From NCBI GenBank assembly GCA_016795285.1, contig JAEUIC010000011.1, positions 124,001 through 188,000 of the forward strand: a stretch of 64,000 nucleotides of DNA, written 5' to 3'. This DNA comes from Planctomycetota bacterium. GTDB taxonomy: Bacteria; Planctomycetota; B15-G4; SIAN01. The notes beneath the pieces were generated by a model, which was not told the origin of the DNA, ran no database searches, and saw nothing but the letters and a program-made list of their open reading frames with translations. Below are positions 45,022 through 54,284 of the stretch, piece by piece; positions within the stretch are counted from its first letter, which is position 1, and every line of letters begins with the position of its first letter. The position numbers and the translations under genes were made by a program.

Positions 45022-46569
45022 TTGCTTCGTTTGCGACTCACCCGGCCGGGGATGCCCCCCGAGATCGTCAACCTCGCGGGCGACAGCGCCACCCTCGGCC
45101 GCGCCCCCGAGTGCGAGGTGCGCATCGACGACCCCGAGGTGAGCCGCCGCCACACCCGCCTGCTGCAGGGCGTCATCGTCGTCGACCTCGGCTCGCGCAA
45201 CGGCACCTGGATCGAGCAGCAGCGGATCGGCGAGGCGACGCGGCTGCCGGGCACCCGCTTCTCGATCGGGCAGGGCGAACGGGCGATCCACGTCGAGCTC
45301 GAGCCGGCCGAGGCGGCCGCGGTCCCGGCCGACGAGTTCGCCGACGTGACGATCACCGCCGGGGCGCTGCGCAGCGCGCCGAGCCCGGCCGCTGCGGCCG
45401 CGACCCCGCCGCCGCCCGCCGCGCCGCCCGCCGCGCCCGCGAGCGGCGCCGCCGCGGCCGACCTCGCCGCCGTGCGCAGTGAACTCGAGCGGGAGCGCAA
45501 GCGCGCCTTCGAGGCGTGCCGCGAACTCGAGGAGCTGAAGCGGGCGCGCGATGCGAAGCAGGCGACGTCGGGCAGCGAGCTCGCCGAGGCGCGCCTCGAG
45601 ATCATGCGGCTGCAGCAGCGGCTCGGCAGCCTGAAGGCGGAACTCGACAGCAGCGCGAAGGCGGGAGCCGACGCGCTCGCCACGCGGTTGCTGCAGGAGA
45701 AGTACGACGCGATGGAGCAGCGCGCCACGCTCCACGAGCGGCGCGTGCGCGAGCTCGAGGCGCAGGTGGCCTCGGCCGCGCTCGCCGCGCCGCCCGCCGC
45801 CCCCGCGCCGGCGCCCGGCGTGCCGATGAGCGAGTTCGTCGCGCGCATGCAGCGCGAGCTGATGCGCCTGCAGACCGAGAACGCGCAGCTGAAGGCGCGT
45901 GGCGGCGCGCTGCCGCCGAGCGCACCTCCGATCGCGCCGGCGCCGAGCGCTCCAGCGGCGGCCCCTTTCGCCGCGAGCGCGGCGCGGCGCATCGACCTCG
46001 CGCCGCTCGCCGGCAAGGAGATCGACCGCGTCGAGGCGCCGGCCGACGCCGAGCTGCACGACTTCCTGCTGGTCGCGACCGTCCGCTTCCTGCGCGGCGC
46101 CGAGAAGGTGGTCGCCTATTCGGCGCGCGAGTTCGTCGAGCTGCTCGACATGCAGACGGTGCTGCCCGACCACGAGCGCAACTTCGCGCAGCGGCTGCAG
46201 GAGCTGCTGGCGCAACCGCGCGACGCCGCGCGCCGCGCCGACCTCGACCGCTACCTGCGCGAGCTCAGCCGCTGGATGGTGGCGAGCCTCGCGGCCTACA
46301 AGACGGCGGCGCGCGAGTTCGCGCTCGGCGTGAAGAGGTCGCTCTCGCCCGAGGCGCTCTCCGGCGGCGGCAGCGGCTCGTTCAGCTTGTTCGGCAGCGG
46401 CGAGGCGAAGCTCTGGCAGAAGGCGGCGCAGTGGCTCGCCGAGCTGTCGCCCGACACCATCGACGACCGCGTCGAGAAGCTCGCCCGCGAGGCGGCGCAG
46501 AAGATCCTCGCCGGCGGTGCCGCCAGCAGCGGTGGCACGCCGCCGCCCCCCGCCGCGAAGCCGAGCTGA
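45022..46569 (+). CDS. T6SS-associated FHA-domain protein, TagH-like
   Basis: 515 residues. An intact FHA domain is at residues 1-90: ATLGRAPECEVRIDDPEVSRRHTRL and LGSRNGTWIE contain the Gly-Arg, Ser, His and Asn that read phosphothreonine. A linker of Ala/Pro and long helices follows (ERERKRAFEACRELEELKRA, coiled coil). The C-terminal domain (DFLLVATVRFLRGAEKVVAYSAREF, AAQWLAELSPDTIDDRVEKL) resembles the helical tail of TagH-type T6SS proteins. The start is TTG 45022, chosen because no ATG or GTG in this frame fits the FHA start. It lies upstream of the T6SS core but is separated from it by the leftward operon B. It may bind a phosphorylated T6SS partner. Confidence 0.7.
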   Translation: MLRLRLTRPGMPPEIVNLAGDSATLGRAPECEVRIDDPEVSRRHTRLLQGVIVVDLGSRNGTWIEQQRIGEATRLPGTRFSIGQGERAIHVELEPAEAAAVPADEFADVTITAGALRSAPSPAAAAATPPPPAAPPAAPASGAAAADLAAVRSELERERKRAFEACRELEELKRARDAKQATSGSELAEARLEIMRLQQRLGSLKAELDSSAKAGADALATRLLQEKYDAMEQRATLHERRVRELEAQVASAALAAPPAAPAPAPGVPMSEFVARMQRELMRLQTENAQLKARGGALPPSAPPIAPAPSAPAAAPFAASAARRIDLAPLAGKEIDRVEAPADAELHDFLLVATVRFLRGAEKVVAYSAREFVELLDMQTVLPDHERNFAQRLQELLAQPRDAARRADLDRYLRELSRWMVASLAAYKTAAREFALGVKRSLSPEALSGGGSGSFSLFGSGEAKLWQKAAQWLAELSPDTIDDRVEKLAREAAQKILAGGAASSGGTPPPPAAKPS

Positions 46570-46648
46570 ACGACCGCGCCGCGGACCGCGTCGGGCCGAC
46601 TCCGGAGGCCCGCGCCACCGACTGCGTCGGGCAGGCCTGCTGCGACGG

Positions 46649-46718
46649 AGTGCGGTTCTGACCGCCGTTTTCCCCCCGCCACCAGTGCGGAATTGACCGC
46701 CGTTTTCTCCCCGCCACC
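46649..46718. repeat. Two tandem 35-bp repeats at the left edge of operon B
   Basis: Units at 46649-46683 and 46684-46718 are directly adjacent and differ at 4 of 35 positions (three at 8-10, one at 25). Both contain TGACCGCCGTTTTC followed by a C-run and CGCCACC. The second unit ends exactly before the stop codon of the kinase gene at 46719. The form recalls the multiple end repeats of IS21-type elements, but no transposase is present, so transposon origin is inference. Confidence 0.6.
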
Positions 46719-48944
46719 TCAGCGGGCGAGGGAGAGCGCGTGGACGCAGAGGCCGCCGCCGCTCTTCCAGAGCACGGCGCGCCACGGGGCGAGCGGCAGG
46801 CCGTTCACGACGCCGAGCGAGTCGGCGCGCGACAGGGTCCGCGTGAAGCGAGCCGCAGGCGCCTCCTCCTCGCGCCAGCCGACGTCGCGGCGATGGAGCG
46901 CGGCGACGCGCCCGACCGCGACCGCCAGCTCGCCGCTCGCCGCGCGCCACTCGACGGTGCAGTCGAGCACGTCCTGCGACTCGGTCACGCCGTCGGCCGC
47001 CAGCGCGTCGTCCTCGTGCGCGCGGTTCGGCGCCAGCGTGAAGTCGGCGAGGTGGCGCTCGCCGGCGTGCGGCAGCTCGATCGCATCGGCCGCCGTGCGA
47101 CCGCGGCAGCCGCCGACCACGACGCTCCACTCCGCCGGCGCGCCGCCCTCCTGCTGCCGCCGCGTCGCCACGACCTCGACCGCGAGGCCGTCGTCGAACT
47201 CGAGGCGCAGCCCGCCCGTCGTCGCGTCGGGGCGCAGCTGCAGCAGGTGGAGGCGCGTCGCGAGGCGCCAGTCGCCGCGCGGCAGGAGCCAGCTCGCGAA
47301 GTCGCCGCCGCGCCCGCCGCAGAGGCGATGGCGCGCCGGGTCGTCGCTGCCGTCGTCGAAGTTCTTCGGCGGCTCGCGGCGCAGCAGGTCGACCGGCGCG
47401 ACGGCAAGTTCGCGCGCGAGGCTCGCCAGCTGCGGGTCGGGCGCGATCGCGAGCAGCCGCTCGAGCGCCTCGACGTCGTGCCGATCGGGTGCATCGAGCG
47501 TGATCGGGAAGCTCTCCGCCAGCAGTCCGCGCGGAAGCACGACGCTCGCGCGCTGCGGCGCCGCGTCGTCGACCACGACCGGCCAGCCCGACGGCGAGCC
47601 GGCCGCGAAGGTGAAGCGCGGCAGCTCGGCCGCCGCCGGCTCGAGCGCAGCGCGCAGCAGGACGCGCGTCCCCTCGACCAGCGCGCTCGCCGCGTCGATC
47701 TCGCGCTCGCCGGCGAACATCGAGAGCGCGAGGCGCGGCGCGACGGCGGCGACGGGCGCCTCGCTCGGAGCCTCCTTCGCCGGCCCGCGTGACGCTTCGC
47801 CCGCGCTCCCCTCCGCCCCCGCGACCGGCGCCACCGCTCCACCGTCCTCGGGCGCCGCCGGCCGCTCGCGCAGCAGGAAGAAGGCGGCGCCGGCGACCGC
47901 CACGACGCCGAGCGCCGCGGCGACGAGGAGGCCGCGCTTGCCGCCACCGGCCGGCGCCGCACCGCGCGCCAGCAGCTGCTCGCAGGTGGCGATGATCGCC
48001 GCGTAGGAGGCGGGGCGCTCCTCGGGCGATTTGGCCAGCAGCTGCATCACGAAGCGGGCGATCGCCGGATCGAGCTGCTCGTCGAGGAGGCGCGGATCGG
48101 GCGGCTTCGGGGCGAGCTTCGCGCTGAAGGTCGAGGCGAGCGTCGGCTGCGGCGGGAACGCCTGCCGGCCGGTGAGGCAGTGGAAGAGGATGCAGCCGAG
48201 CCCGTAGATGTCGGCGCGGAAGTCGACGGAGTCGGGGTCCTCGAACTGCTCGGGCGCCATGGTCGACGGCGTGCCGAGCACCGCGCCCGGCGCGGTCAGC
48301 TCGACCTGCGAGCGACCGTCGCTGGTGCTGCGCGCGAGGCCGAGGTCGGCGAGCTTCACGTCGTAGGGGAAGGGGTCGCCGGCCGCCGCCCCCTTCTTCG
48401 GCGCGAGCAGCACGTTCTCCGGCTTCACGTCGCGATGGATCACCTGCGCCTGATGCGCATGGTCGAGCGCGCCGGCGAGGTCGCGGCAGACGGCGAGCGC
48501 CTCGCGCGGCGCGAGCGGCCCCTTCTCGCGCAGGTGTTGGGCGAGCGACGGCCCGCCGATCCGCTCCATCACGAGGTAGCAGACGCCCGACTCGGTGCTG
48601 CCGGCGCTGTAGCAGGTGACGACGTGCGGATGGGTGAAGCCGGCGAGCAGCTTCGCCTCGCGCTGGAAGCGGCTGGTGAACTGCGCGTCGACGAGGTGGG
48701 TCGCGAGCACCTTGACCGCGACGTCGCGCGCGAGCCACTCCTGGCGGCCGGCGTAGACGACCCCCATGCCGCCCTTGCCGAGCACGCCGGTCAGCGTCAC
48801 CTCGGGGATGACGGGCGCAGCGCCGATCGGCGGCGGCGGCCGGCTCTCCGCCGGGCGCTGCGGAGTCGAGGGCGGCCGCGTCGCATCGAGCGGCGCGCCG
48901 GCGCCGAGCGTGAGGTCGTCGTCGCCGCTCGCTCCCGCGGTCAC
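46719..48944 (-). CDS. Transmembrane Ser/Thr protein kinase of operon B
   Basis: 741 residues. The kinase domain spans about 50-320: GKGGMG (56-61), Lys78 in VAVKVL, Glu96, IHRDVKPEN with Asp172, and LADLGLA where DFG is DLG. GTPSTMAPEQ is the activation-segment end. A membrane span is at about 338-357 (LLVAAALGVVAVAGAAFFLL). The 380-residue tail is extracytoplasmic with no family I recognise; it includes beta-rich segments such as LRLEFDDGLAVEVVATRRQQ. The start is GTG 48944, overlapping the redoxin gene's stop (48941-48943). It is the cytoplasmic output of operon B and a candidate phosphoregulator of the neighbouring FHA/T6SS genes. Confidence 0.88.
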   Translation of the reverse strand: MTAGASGDDDLTLGAGAPLDATRPPSTPQRPAESRPPPPIGAAPVIPEVTLTGVLGKGGMGVVYAGRQEWLARDVAVKVLATHLVDAQFTSRFQREAKLLAGFTHPHVVTCYSAGSTESGVCYLVMERIGGPSLAQHLREKGPLAPREALAVCRDLAGALDHAHQAQVIHRDVKPENVLLAPKKGAAAGDPFPYDVKLADLGLARSTSDGRSQVELTAPGAVLGTPSTMAPEQFEDPDSVDFRADIYGLGCILFHCLTGRQAFPPQPTLASTFSAKLAPKPPDPRLLDEQLDPAIARFVMQLLAKSPEERPASYAAIIATCEQLLARGAAPAGGGKRGLLVAAALGVVAVAGAAFFLLRERPAAPEDGGAVAPVAGAEGSAGEASRGPAKEAPSEAPVAAVAPRLALSMFAGEREIDAASALVEGTRVLLRAALEPAAAELPRFTFAAGSPSGWPVVVDDAAPQRASVVLPRGLLAESFPITLDAPDRHDVEALERLLAIAPDPQLASLARELAVAPVDLLRREPPKNFDDGSDDPARHRLCGGRGGDFASWLLPRGDWRLATRLHLLQLRPDATTGGLRLEFDDGLAVEVVATRRQQEGGAPAEWSVVVGGCRGRTAADAIELPHAGERHLADFTLAPNRAHEDDALAADGVTESQDVLDCTVEWRAASGELAVAVGRVAALHRRDVGWREEEAPAARFTRTLSRADSLGVVNGLPLAPWRAVLWKSGGGLCVHALSLAR

Positions 48945-50647
48945 AGTTTCCGGATCTCCTCGACCAGCCGCTTCGCCGACGGCCGGTCATCGACCGTCGT
49001 GCCGACGTAGGCGTAGCGCACCACGCCGCTCGCATCGAGCAGCAGGCTCGACGGGATCGCCTGCGTCCCCTCGATGCCGAGGCTGCGCACGAGTCGCAGC
49101 TCCGGATCGAAGAGGCAAGGGTACGGCGGAGCGTCGTCGCCCGCGCGCTGGTACTTCTCGAGGAACGCCTCCCAGCCGTTCTCGGGACCGGGATAGACCA
49201 GCACCACCTGGCAGCCGAGCGCGGCGATCGCCTGCGCCGTCTCCGGTGCCGAGAGGGCGCGCGTCTGCGCATCGCAGTAGACGCAGATGCCGCTGCCGTA
49301 GCCGCGCAGCACCACCATCAGCAGCTGCTTGCCGCGGAAGTCCTCGATGCGCAGCTGCCGGCCATCGGCGCAGCGGAAGGCGTCGACCGCGAGCGGCTGG
49401 CCGACCAGCTTCGCCGCGCGCTCCTCGTCGCCGTTCGCCACGCTGCCGGCGGCGCGCGGACGGCCGTAGCGGCCCCCCGTCGACGAGTTCGAACGCGGCG
49501 CCAAGCCGTAGTTCTCGACGTAGCGGTCGTACTCCTCCTCCTCGCGCTGCGTGTAGGGCTGCGCCTTCACCGGCACGGCGAGCGGCGTGGCCGCCTCCTG
49601 CTCGAGCGCGGGCGGCGGCGCGGCAGCGAGCGGCGGCGCCGGCGCGGCGGGCTCCGCGGCGGGCGCGACCGGTCGCTCGATCTCGGCAGCCGCTTCGGCG
49701 AGCCAGAGGGTCGCCACCACTTCGGGCGGCTCGCGCTGCGGCAGGAGGTCGTCGCTCCACTCGGCGAGCGCGGGCGGCGGCGGCGTCACTGCGTCGAAGC
49801 GGACGGTCGCCGGCTGGCCATTGCGCCAGACGGTCCACTCGCCGCTCGGGCGGCCGTGGTCGACCGTTCCGAGCGCGAGCCGCTCGCCCGCGGCGTCCCA
49901 CGCCATCCACGGCCCGTGCGCGCTGCCGTCGACGAACTCGCCGCTCGCACGACGGCGACCGTTGTGGTGGTAGGTCGTGAAGCGGCCGACCGGCAGCGTG
50001 TCGCGCAGGAAGCCGTCGCGGCGCGGCTTGCCGTCCGCGAAGGTCTCGCGCACCACGATGGTGGCGGCCGGCAGCGCGAAGCTCTTCACGAAGGGCTGTC
50101 CCGCGTCATCCCAGAAGCGCCACTCGCCGACGCGGTGACCGTCGAGCCACGCCCCTTCGGCGCGCTTCTGACCGTTCGCGCCGAAGCTGACCCACCGTCC
50201 GGCCGGCCGCCCGTCGGAGTAGTCGCCCTGCTCGACGAGCTGCCCGTCGCTGTTCCAGAAGCTCCACGGCCCCTCCTCGCGGCCGCGCCAGAACGAGCCG
50301 AGCGCGCGCGGGTTCCCGTTGCGATGGTGGTAGCGCCAGAGCCCCTCGCGCCGATCGTCGCGGACCTGCCCCTCCATCTCCTGGTTGCCGTTGTCGTGGA
50401 ACCAGGTCCAGAGCCCCTCCTGGCGATCGGCGACGTAGCCGCCGCGCGCCTTCACCTGGCCGTTCTCGTGCAGGTAGGTCCATTCGCCGACCTGGTCCTT
50501 GCCAGCGACGGCGCCGCTGCCGCGGACGGCGACGCGCCGCGGCGTGCCGGTCGCCGTCGAGCGGCCGTCGCGCGTGCCGACGCAGGCCGCGAGCGCCAGC
50601 AGCGCGAGCAAGCCGTGCACGCAACGGCGGTTCGTGGTTCGTTCCAT
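48941..50647 (-). CDS. Lipoprotein with MORN-variant repeats and C-terminal redoxin domain
   Basis: 568 residues. The start ATG 50647 is preceded by GGAG at 7 bases; an ATG at 50659 has no such site. HGLLALLALAACVGT is a signal peptide with a lipobox. Residues 45-290 hold at least six MORN-variant (toxin-repeat-like) units of about 23 residues, such as GEWTYLHENGQVKARGGYV and GLWTWFHDNGNQEMEG. After a Pro-rich linker, the last 140 residues are an AhpC/TSA-like redoxin: RGKQLLMVVLRGYGSGICVYCDAQTRAL with a Cys-x-x-Cys pair, and TQAIPSSLLLDASGVVRY. The domain would act in the periplasm as a thiol-disulfide or peroxide enzyme or sensor. Confidence 0.78.
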   Translation of the reverse strand: MERTTNRRCVHGLLALLALAACVGTRDGRSTATGTPRRVAVRGSGAVAGKDQVGEWTYLHENGQVKARGGYVADRQEGLWTWFHDNGNQEMEGQVRDDRREGLWRYHHRNGNPRALGSFWRGREEGPWSFWNSDGQLVEQGDYSDGRPAGRWVSFGANGQKRAEGAWLDGHRVGEWRFWDDAGQPFVKSFALPAATIVVRETFADGKPRRDGFLRDTLPVGRFTTYHHNGRRRASGEFVDGSAHGPWMAWDAAGERLALGTVDHGRPSGEWTVWRNGQPATVRFDAVTPPPPALAEWSDDLLPQREPPEVVATLWLAEAAAEIERPVAPAAEPAAPAPPLAAAPPPALEQEAATPLAVPVKAQPYTQREEEEYDRYVENYGLAPRSNSSTGGRYGRPRAAGSVANGDEERAAKLVGQPLAVDAFRCADGRQLRIEDFRGKQLLMVVLRGYGSGICVYCDAQTRALSAPETAQAIAALGCQVVLVYPGPENGWEAFLEKYQRAGDDAPPYPCLFDPELRLVRSLGIEGTQAIPSSLLLDASGVVRYAYVGTTVDDRPSAKRLVEEIRKL

Positions 50648-50662
50648 CGCAAGCTCCATCGT

Positions 50663-53600
50663 TCAGCGGCGCGCGCGGTAGACGTCGGCGACGCCGTTCC
50701 CATCGACGCTCGGCGCGAGCAGGTTGTCGGCCGCGGTCACGAAGACGATCAGCCCGTCGTTCGAGCCGAGCCGCGGCGCGCTGGCCGGCGCGCGGGTCGG
50801 CGCGCCCGACAGCGTCGTCGGCAGTCGTTCGGTCGCCTGCGCGTTGATGTCGCGCACGAAGAGGTCGGCGACGGCGAGGTTGCCGTCGCTCGCCACGAGG
50901 TCGGTCGCCTCCGACTCGAACGCGACGTCGCTGCCGGCCGCGGTGAGGCTCGCGCTGCGCGAGGCGCCGTTGCCGCCGTTGGTCGCGCTGCCGAGCGCGG
51001 CGCTGGCGAGGAACGGCGCAGGGCTGTTGTTGAAGTTGACCGCGAAGAGGTCGGGAGCGGTCGAGCCGTTGCCGTCGACGAAGCCGGCCACCAAGTCGCT
51101 GGCCAACGACTCGAACGCGACGACCGTGCCGTCCTCGTTCACGGCCGGCGCGGCGCAGTCGCCGTCGGCGCCATCGGTCGCGGCGCTGATCGCCGCCGAG
51201 ACCAGCTCCGACGAGAAGCCGCCGACCTGCGCGCGGTAGATGTCGGCGCCGCTGCCGTTGCGATCGACGAAGCCGACCGCCACGTCGCTCGCCTCCGAGG
51301 CGTAGACGACGAAGAGCGCGTCGTCGGAGAGCGCCGGCGCGCGCGAGCTGCCGTCGCCGCCGAAGGAGAGCCCCGCGAGCGGCGCGAAGCTCGCCAGGCC
51401 GAGCGGTGCGCCGACCGGGCTCGCGACGAAGACGTCGCTGCCGGCGCCGTTGCCGTCGGTGAAGCCGAAGAGCAGGTCGGTGGCGACGCTCTCGAAGGCG
51501 ACGTGCGCGAGCCCGCCGGCCACCGCCAGCGACGGACGGCTCGAGGCGGCGTCTCCGCCTTGCGTCGCCGCCGCCAAGCTGGCGCTGACCAACGTGGTCG
51601 AGAGGGTGGCGGGATCGCTGCCGTCGAACGCGGCGAAGTCGACCACGTAGATGTCGCTGCCGCCCGCGTCGCCGTCGACGAATCCGGCGACGAGGTCGGT
51701 CGCGACCGACTCGAAGGCGACCTGCAGCACGCCGTCGGCGCCGACGGCCGCGCTCGGACGCGTCGAAGCGCCATCGCCGGCCAGTCCGGTGCCCGCCGCG
51801 ACGCTCGCCAGCGTGGTGGTGCCGAGCAGCAGGTCGCGCACGTAGACGTCCTCGACGCCGTTGCCGTCGCGCACGCGATCGAGCGGCTCGGCGGTCACGA
51901 AGGCGACGAAGCGGTCGTCGCGGGTGATCGACGGCGAGTGGGCGGCGAGGCGCGCCTCGCGGCCGCCCGCCGGCGCGAAGCCGCTGCCCTTGCTGAGCCG
52001 CTCGTTCACGGCGCTGTCGAGGAAGCCGACCACCTGGCCGCCGGTCGCGGCGGAGGCGAGGTTGGTGGCGGCGGTCGTGAAGAGGACGTAGTCGGAGTTG
52101 CCGGCGCCGAACGGCTGGCACTGGAAGCCGCCGTCGATCCAGGCGTCGACGAACGCGTCCCAATCGCCGCGGGTGATGCCGAACTCGTCGAGCACCGTCG
52201 TCCGCGGCCCGCCCGGCGTGTTGCCGTCGGTGAGCCCCCAGACGATGCGGCCATCCTCCTTCAGGTGGGTGCGCACGTCGCCGGCGAGGCTCGGGTTGTC
52301 GCGCACCTGCGCGCACAGCTCGTCGAGCGACTTGTTGCGGAAGTCGAAGGCGGCCGGCGCGGCGAGCCAGGTGGCGAGGTGGCCGGGGTCGCCGACGTCG
52401 GAGTGGCAGTTGTCGCAGTTGGGGCTGTTGGTGTGGCCCGGCAGCCCGCCGTCGGCGTTGAAGCGGTGGCAGTTGATGCAGCGGTCGGACTGCATGAAGA
52501 GGCCGAGCGCGCGGCCGAAGTAGGGCGTCACCCCCGCCGTCTCCTCGACCGCGCCGGTCGAGCCGAAGAGCGCGTCGCTCGACGCGCCGTTGGCGTCGCC
52601 GCCCGCCTCGGTGACGGAGAGGCGCCAGTGGCGCAGCAAGCCGCTCGCGGGCAACAGGCGCAGGTCGGCGTAGACGACGTCGAGCGCGCCGTTCGCGTCG
52701 ACCGGCCGCAGCACGTCGAGGTTGTCGGCGAGCGTCTCGAAGACGACGCCGTTGCCGTCGGGGCGCAGCCGCGGCCGGAACGAGTCGCAGGCCGCCGCGC
52801 CGCCCTGCGCCGAGCCGAGCGTCGCGCCGCCGGGACCGACCCGCTGGTTCAGCAGCAGCGTGGTGCGCGAGCTGTCGGAGAGCAGGTGGAGGTAGGCGTT
52901 GCTGGTCGATGGCGTCGGCAGCGCCGCGACGAGGTTGGTCGCCTCCGACTCGAAGGCGATGCGGATCACGTCGAAGCGGCCGTCGCCGTCGCCATCGGGG
53001 CCGTTGCTGCCGTCGACGTCGACGGCGGTCACGTGCACCGAGGGGCGCCGCGAGTCGCCGCCCTGCGCCTCGGCGTCGCCGCTGGTCACGTTGGCGCGCG
53101 CCCACGGGTCGCGGACGAACGGCGCGACGGCGGGATCGAGCGCCGCGAAGAAGAGGTCGCGCACGCCGTTGGTGTCGCCCGCGACGAGGTCGGTGGCGTC
53201 CGACGCGAAGGCGAGTACCGGGAGCGCCTGCTCGGTCAGCACGACGTCGGAGCAGTCGCCGTCGCCGGCCGTCATCCGCTGCGTCGTCGAGCTCGAGAGC
53301 TGGCGCAGGAAGACGTCGACCGCGCCGTTCGCGTCGCCGGCATCGAGGTCGCCATCGCCCGCCAGGAAGGCGAGCAGGTCGCCGCTGCCGGTGAGGCGCG
53401 GCGAGGTCGCGACGTTGGTCCCGCCGTTGCCCGTCCCCGCCTGACCGTCCTGCACGCTCAACCGCTGCGGCGCGCGCAGCCCCGCCTCCTCGCGCACCAG
53501 CTCGAGCGTCGCCTGCCCGTTGCCGCCGGTGACGACGTTCGCCGCCAGCGAGACGCGGAAGAGGTCGCTGCCGCCGCCGTTGCGATCGGTGCCGGGCAGG

Positions 53601-54184
53601 TCGGTCGCGGTCGAGGCGAAGGCGACGTGGAGCCAGCCGGCGGGGTTGGTGAGCGACGGCTGGGTCGGGTCGAACGCGCCGTTCTCCTCCCACGCCAGCG
53701 ACGGCTCGTTCGAGGCGCCGCTCGCCGCCGCGCCGCCGAAGTTGGCACCGCTCGCCAGCGCGATGTCGCGCCGGGTGCCCTGCGCGAAGACGGCGACGAA
53801 GCAGTCGTCGGCGTCGTTGTCGTCGGTCGGAGCGCTGTCGTCGAGCGGCGTGCCGCTGCCGTCGGCGTCATCGGCCGCCGCTTCGGTGACGAAGGCGACG
53901 AAGACCACCGCGCCGAGCCCGCCGATCGCGGTGCCGCGCGTGGTCGCCTCGCGCAGCGTCGCCGCGCCGCCGAGCGGCGAGCGCAGCGTCACACCGAGGT
54001 CGAACGGGAAGCGGGCGAGCGACTCGGGCGCCGTCTCCACCGCCGCGGCCGCCCCGCCGCGGCCGCCCCGCGGGTCGTTGCCGAGCCCGCTGTCGCAGGC
54101 GGCGACGACGAGCAGGGCGAGGGCGGCGGCGGCGCCCGCGAGGGCGACGCGCGGGACGAGGCGGGCGGCGATCGGGAGGCGCAT
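50663..54184 (-). CDS. Di-heme cytochrome lipoprotein embedded in a TolB-like propeller
   Basis: 1173 residues. MRLPIAARLVPRVALAGAAAALALLVVAACDSG is a signal peptide with the lipobox VAAC; start ATG 54184. Most of the protein is a repeated pattern of VxAFES/VxAFAS strands about every 60-70 residues (for example VAFESVATDLVAGFVDGDAGGSDIYVV), a TolB/PD40-type propeller. In the middle, residues about 565-600 hold two heme c motifs, CINCH and CDNCH, 19 residues apart. The following 80 residues (SLDELCAQVRDNPSLAGDVRTHL) belong to the cytochrome module. It is therefore a propeller split by a di-heme insert. Electron acceptor and role are unknown; sensing of redox state is inferred from its operon partners. 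Confidence 0.75.
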   Translation of the reverse strand: MRLPIAARLVPRVALAGAAAALALLVVAACDSGLGNDPRGGRGGAAAAVETAPESLARFPFDLGVTLRSPLGGAATLREATTRGTAIGGLGAVVFVAFVTEAAADDADGSGTPLDDSAPTDDNDADDCFVAVFAQGTRRDIALASGANFGGAAASGASNEPSLAWEENGAFDPTQPSLTNPAGWLHVAFASTATDLPGTDRNGGGSDLFRVSLAANVVTGGNGQATLELVREEAGLRAPQRLSVQDGQAGTGNGGTNVATSPRLTGSGDLLAFLAGDGDLDAGDANGAVDVFLRQLSSSTTQRMTAGDGDCSDVVLTEQALPVLAFASDATDLVAGDTNGVRDLFFAALDPAVAPFVRDPWARANVTSGDAEAQGGDSRRPSVHVTAVDVDGSNGPDGDGDGRFDVIRIAFESEATNLVAALPTPSTSNAYLHLLSDSSRTTLLLNQRVGPGGATLGSAQGGAAACDSFRPRLRPDGNGVVFETLADNLDVLRPVDANGALDVVYADLRLLPASGLLRHWRLSVTEAGGDANGASSDALFGSTGAVEETAGVTPYFGRALGLFMQSDRCINCHRFNADGGLPGHTNSPNCDNCHSDVGDPGHLATWLAAPAAFDFRNKSLDELCAQVRDNPSLAGDVRTHLKEDGRIVWGLTDGNTPGGPRTTVLDEFGITRGDWDAFVDAWIDGGFQCQPFGAGNSDYVLFTTAATNLASAATGGQVVGFLDSAVNERLSKGSGFAPAGGREARLAAHSPSITRDDRFVAFVTAEPLDRVRDGNGVEDVYVRDLLLGTTTLASVAAGTGLAGDGASTRPSAAVGADGVLQVAFESVATDLVAGFVDGDAGGSDIYVVDFAAFDGSDPATLSTTLVSASLAAATQGGDAASSRPSLAVAGGLAHVAFESVATDLLFGFTDGNGAGSDVFVASPVGAPLGLASFAPLAGLSFGGDGSSRAPALSDDALFVVYASEASDVAVGFVDRNGSGADIYRAQVGGFSSELVSAAISAATDGADGDCAAPAVNEDGTVVAFESLASDLVAGFVDGNGSTAPDLFAVNFNNSPAPFLASAALGSATNGGNGASRSASLTAAGSDVAFESEATDLVASDGNLAVADLFVRDINAQATERLPTTLSGAPTRAPASAPRLGSNDGLIVFVTAADNLLAPSVDGNGVADVYRARR

Positions 54185-54284
54185 GGGGAACTCGCGAGGG
54201 AGGGGCCGGAGAGCGGAAGGGGGCGCGCGGCGAGCGGCGGCGGCGCGCACGATCGCGACGCGGACGGCGCTCTCCGGCGGCGGC

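Noticed and set aside
40170-46016. Upstream extension of the kinase-FGE frame
   Set aside because: The extension is antisense or out of frame to the FG-GAP lipoprotein and FHA genes. The translation becomes Arg-rich and repetitive before the GTG at 40169.
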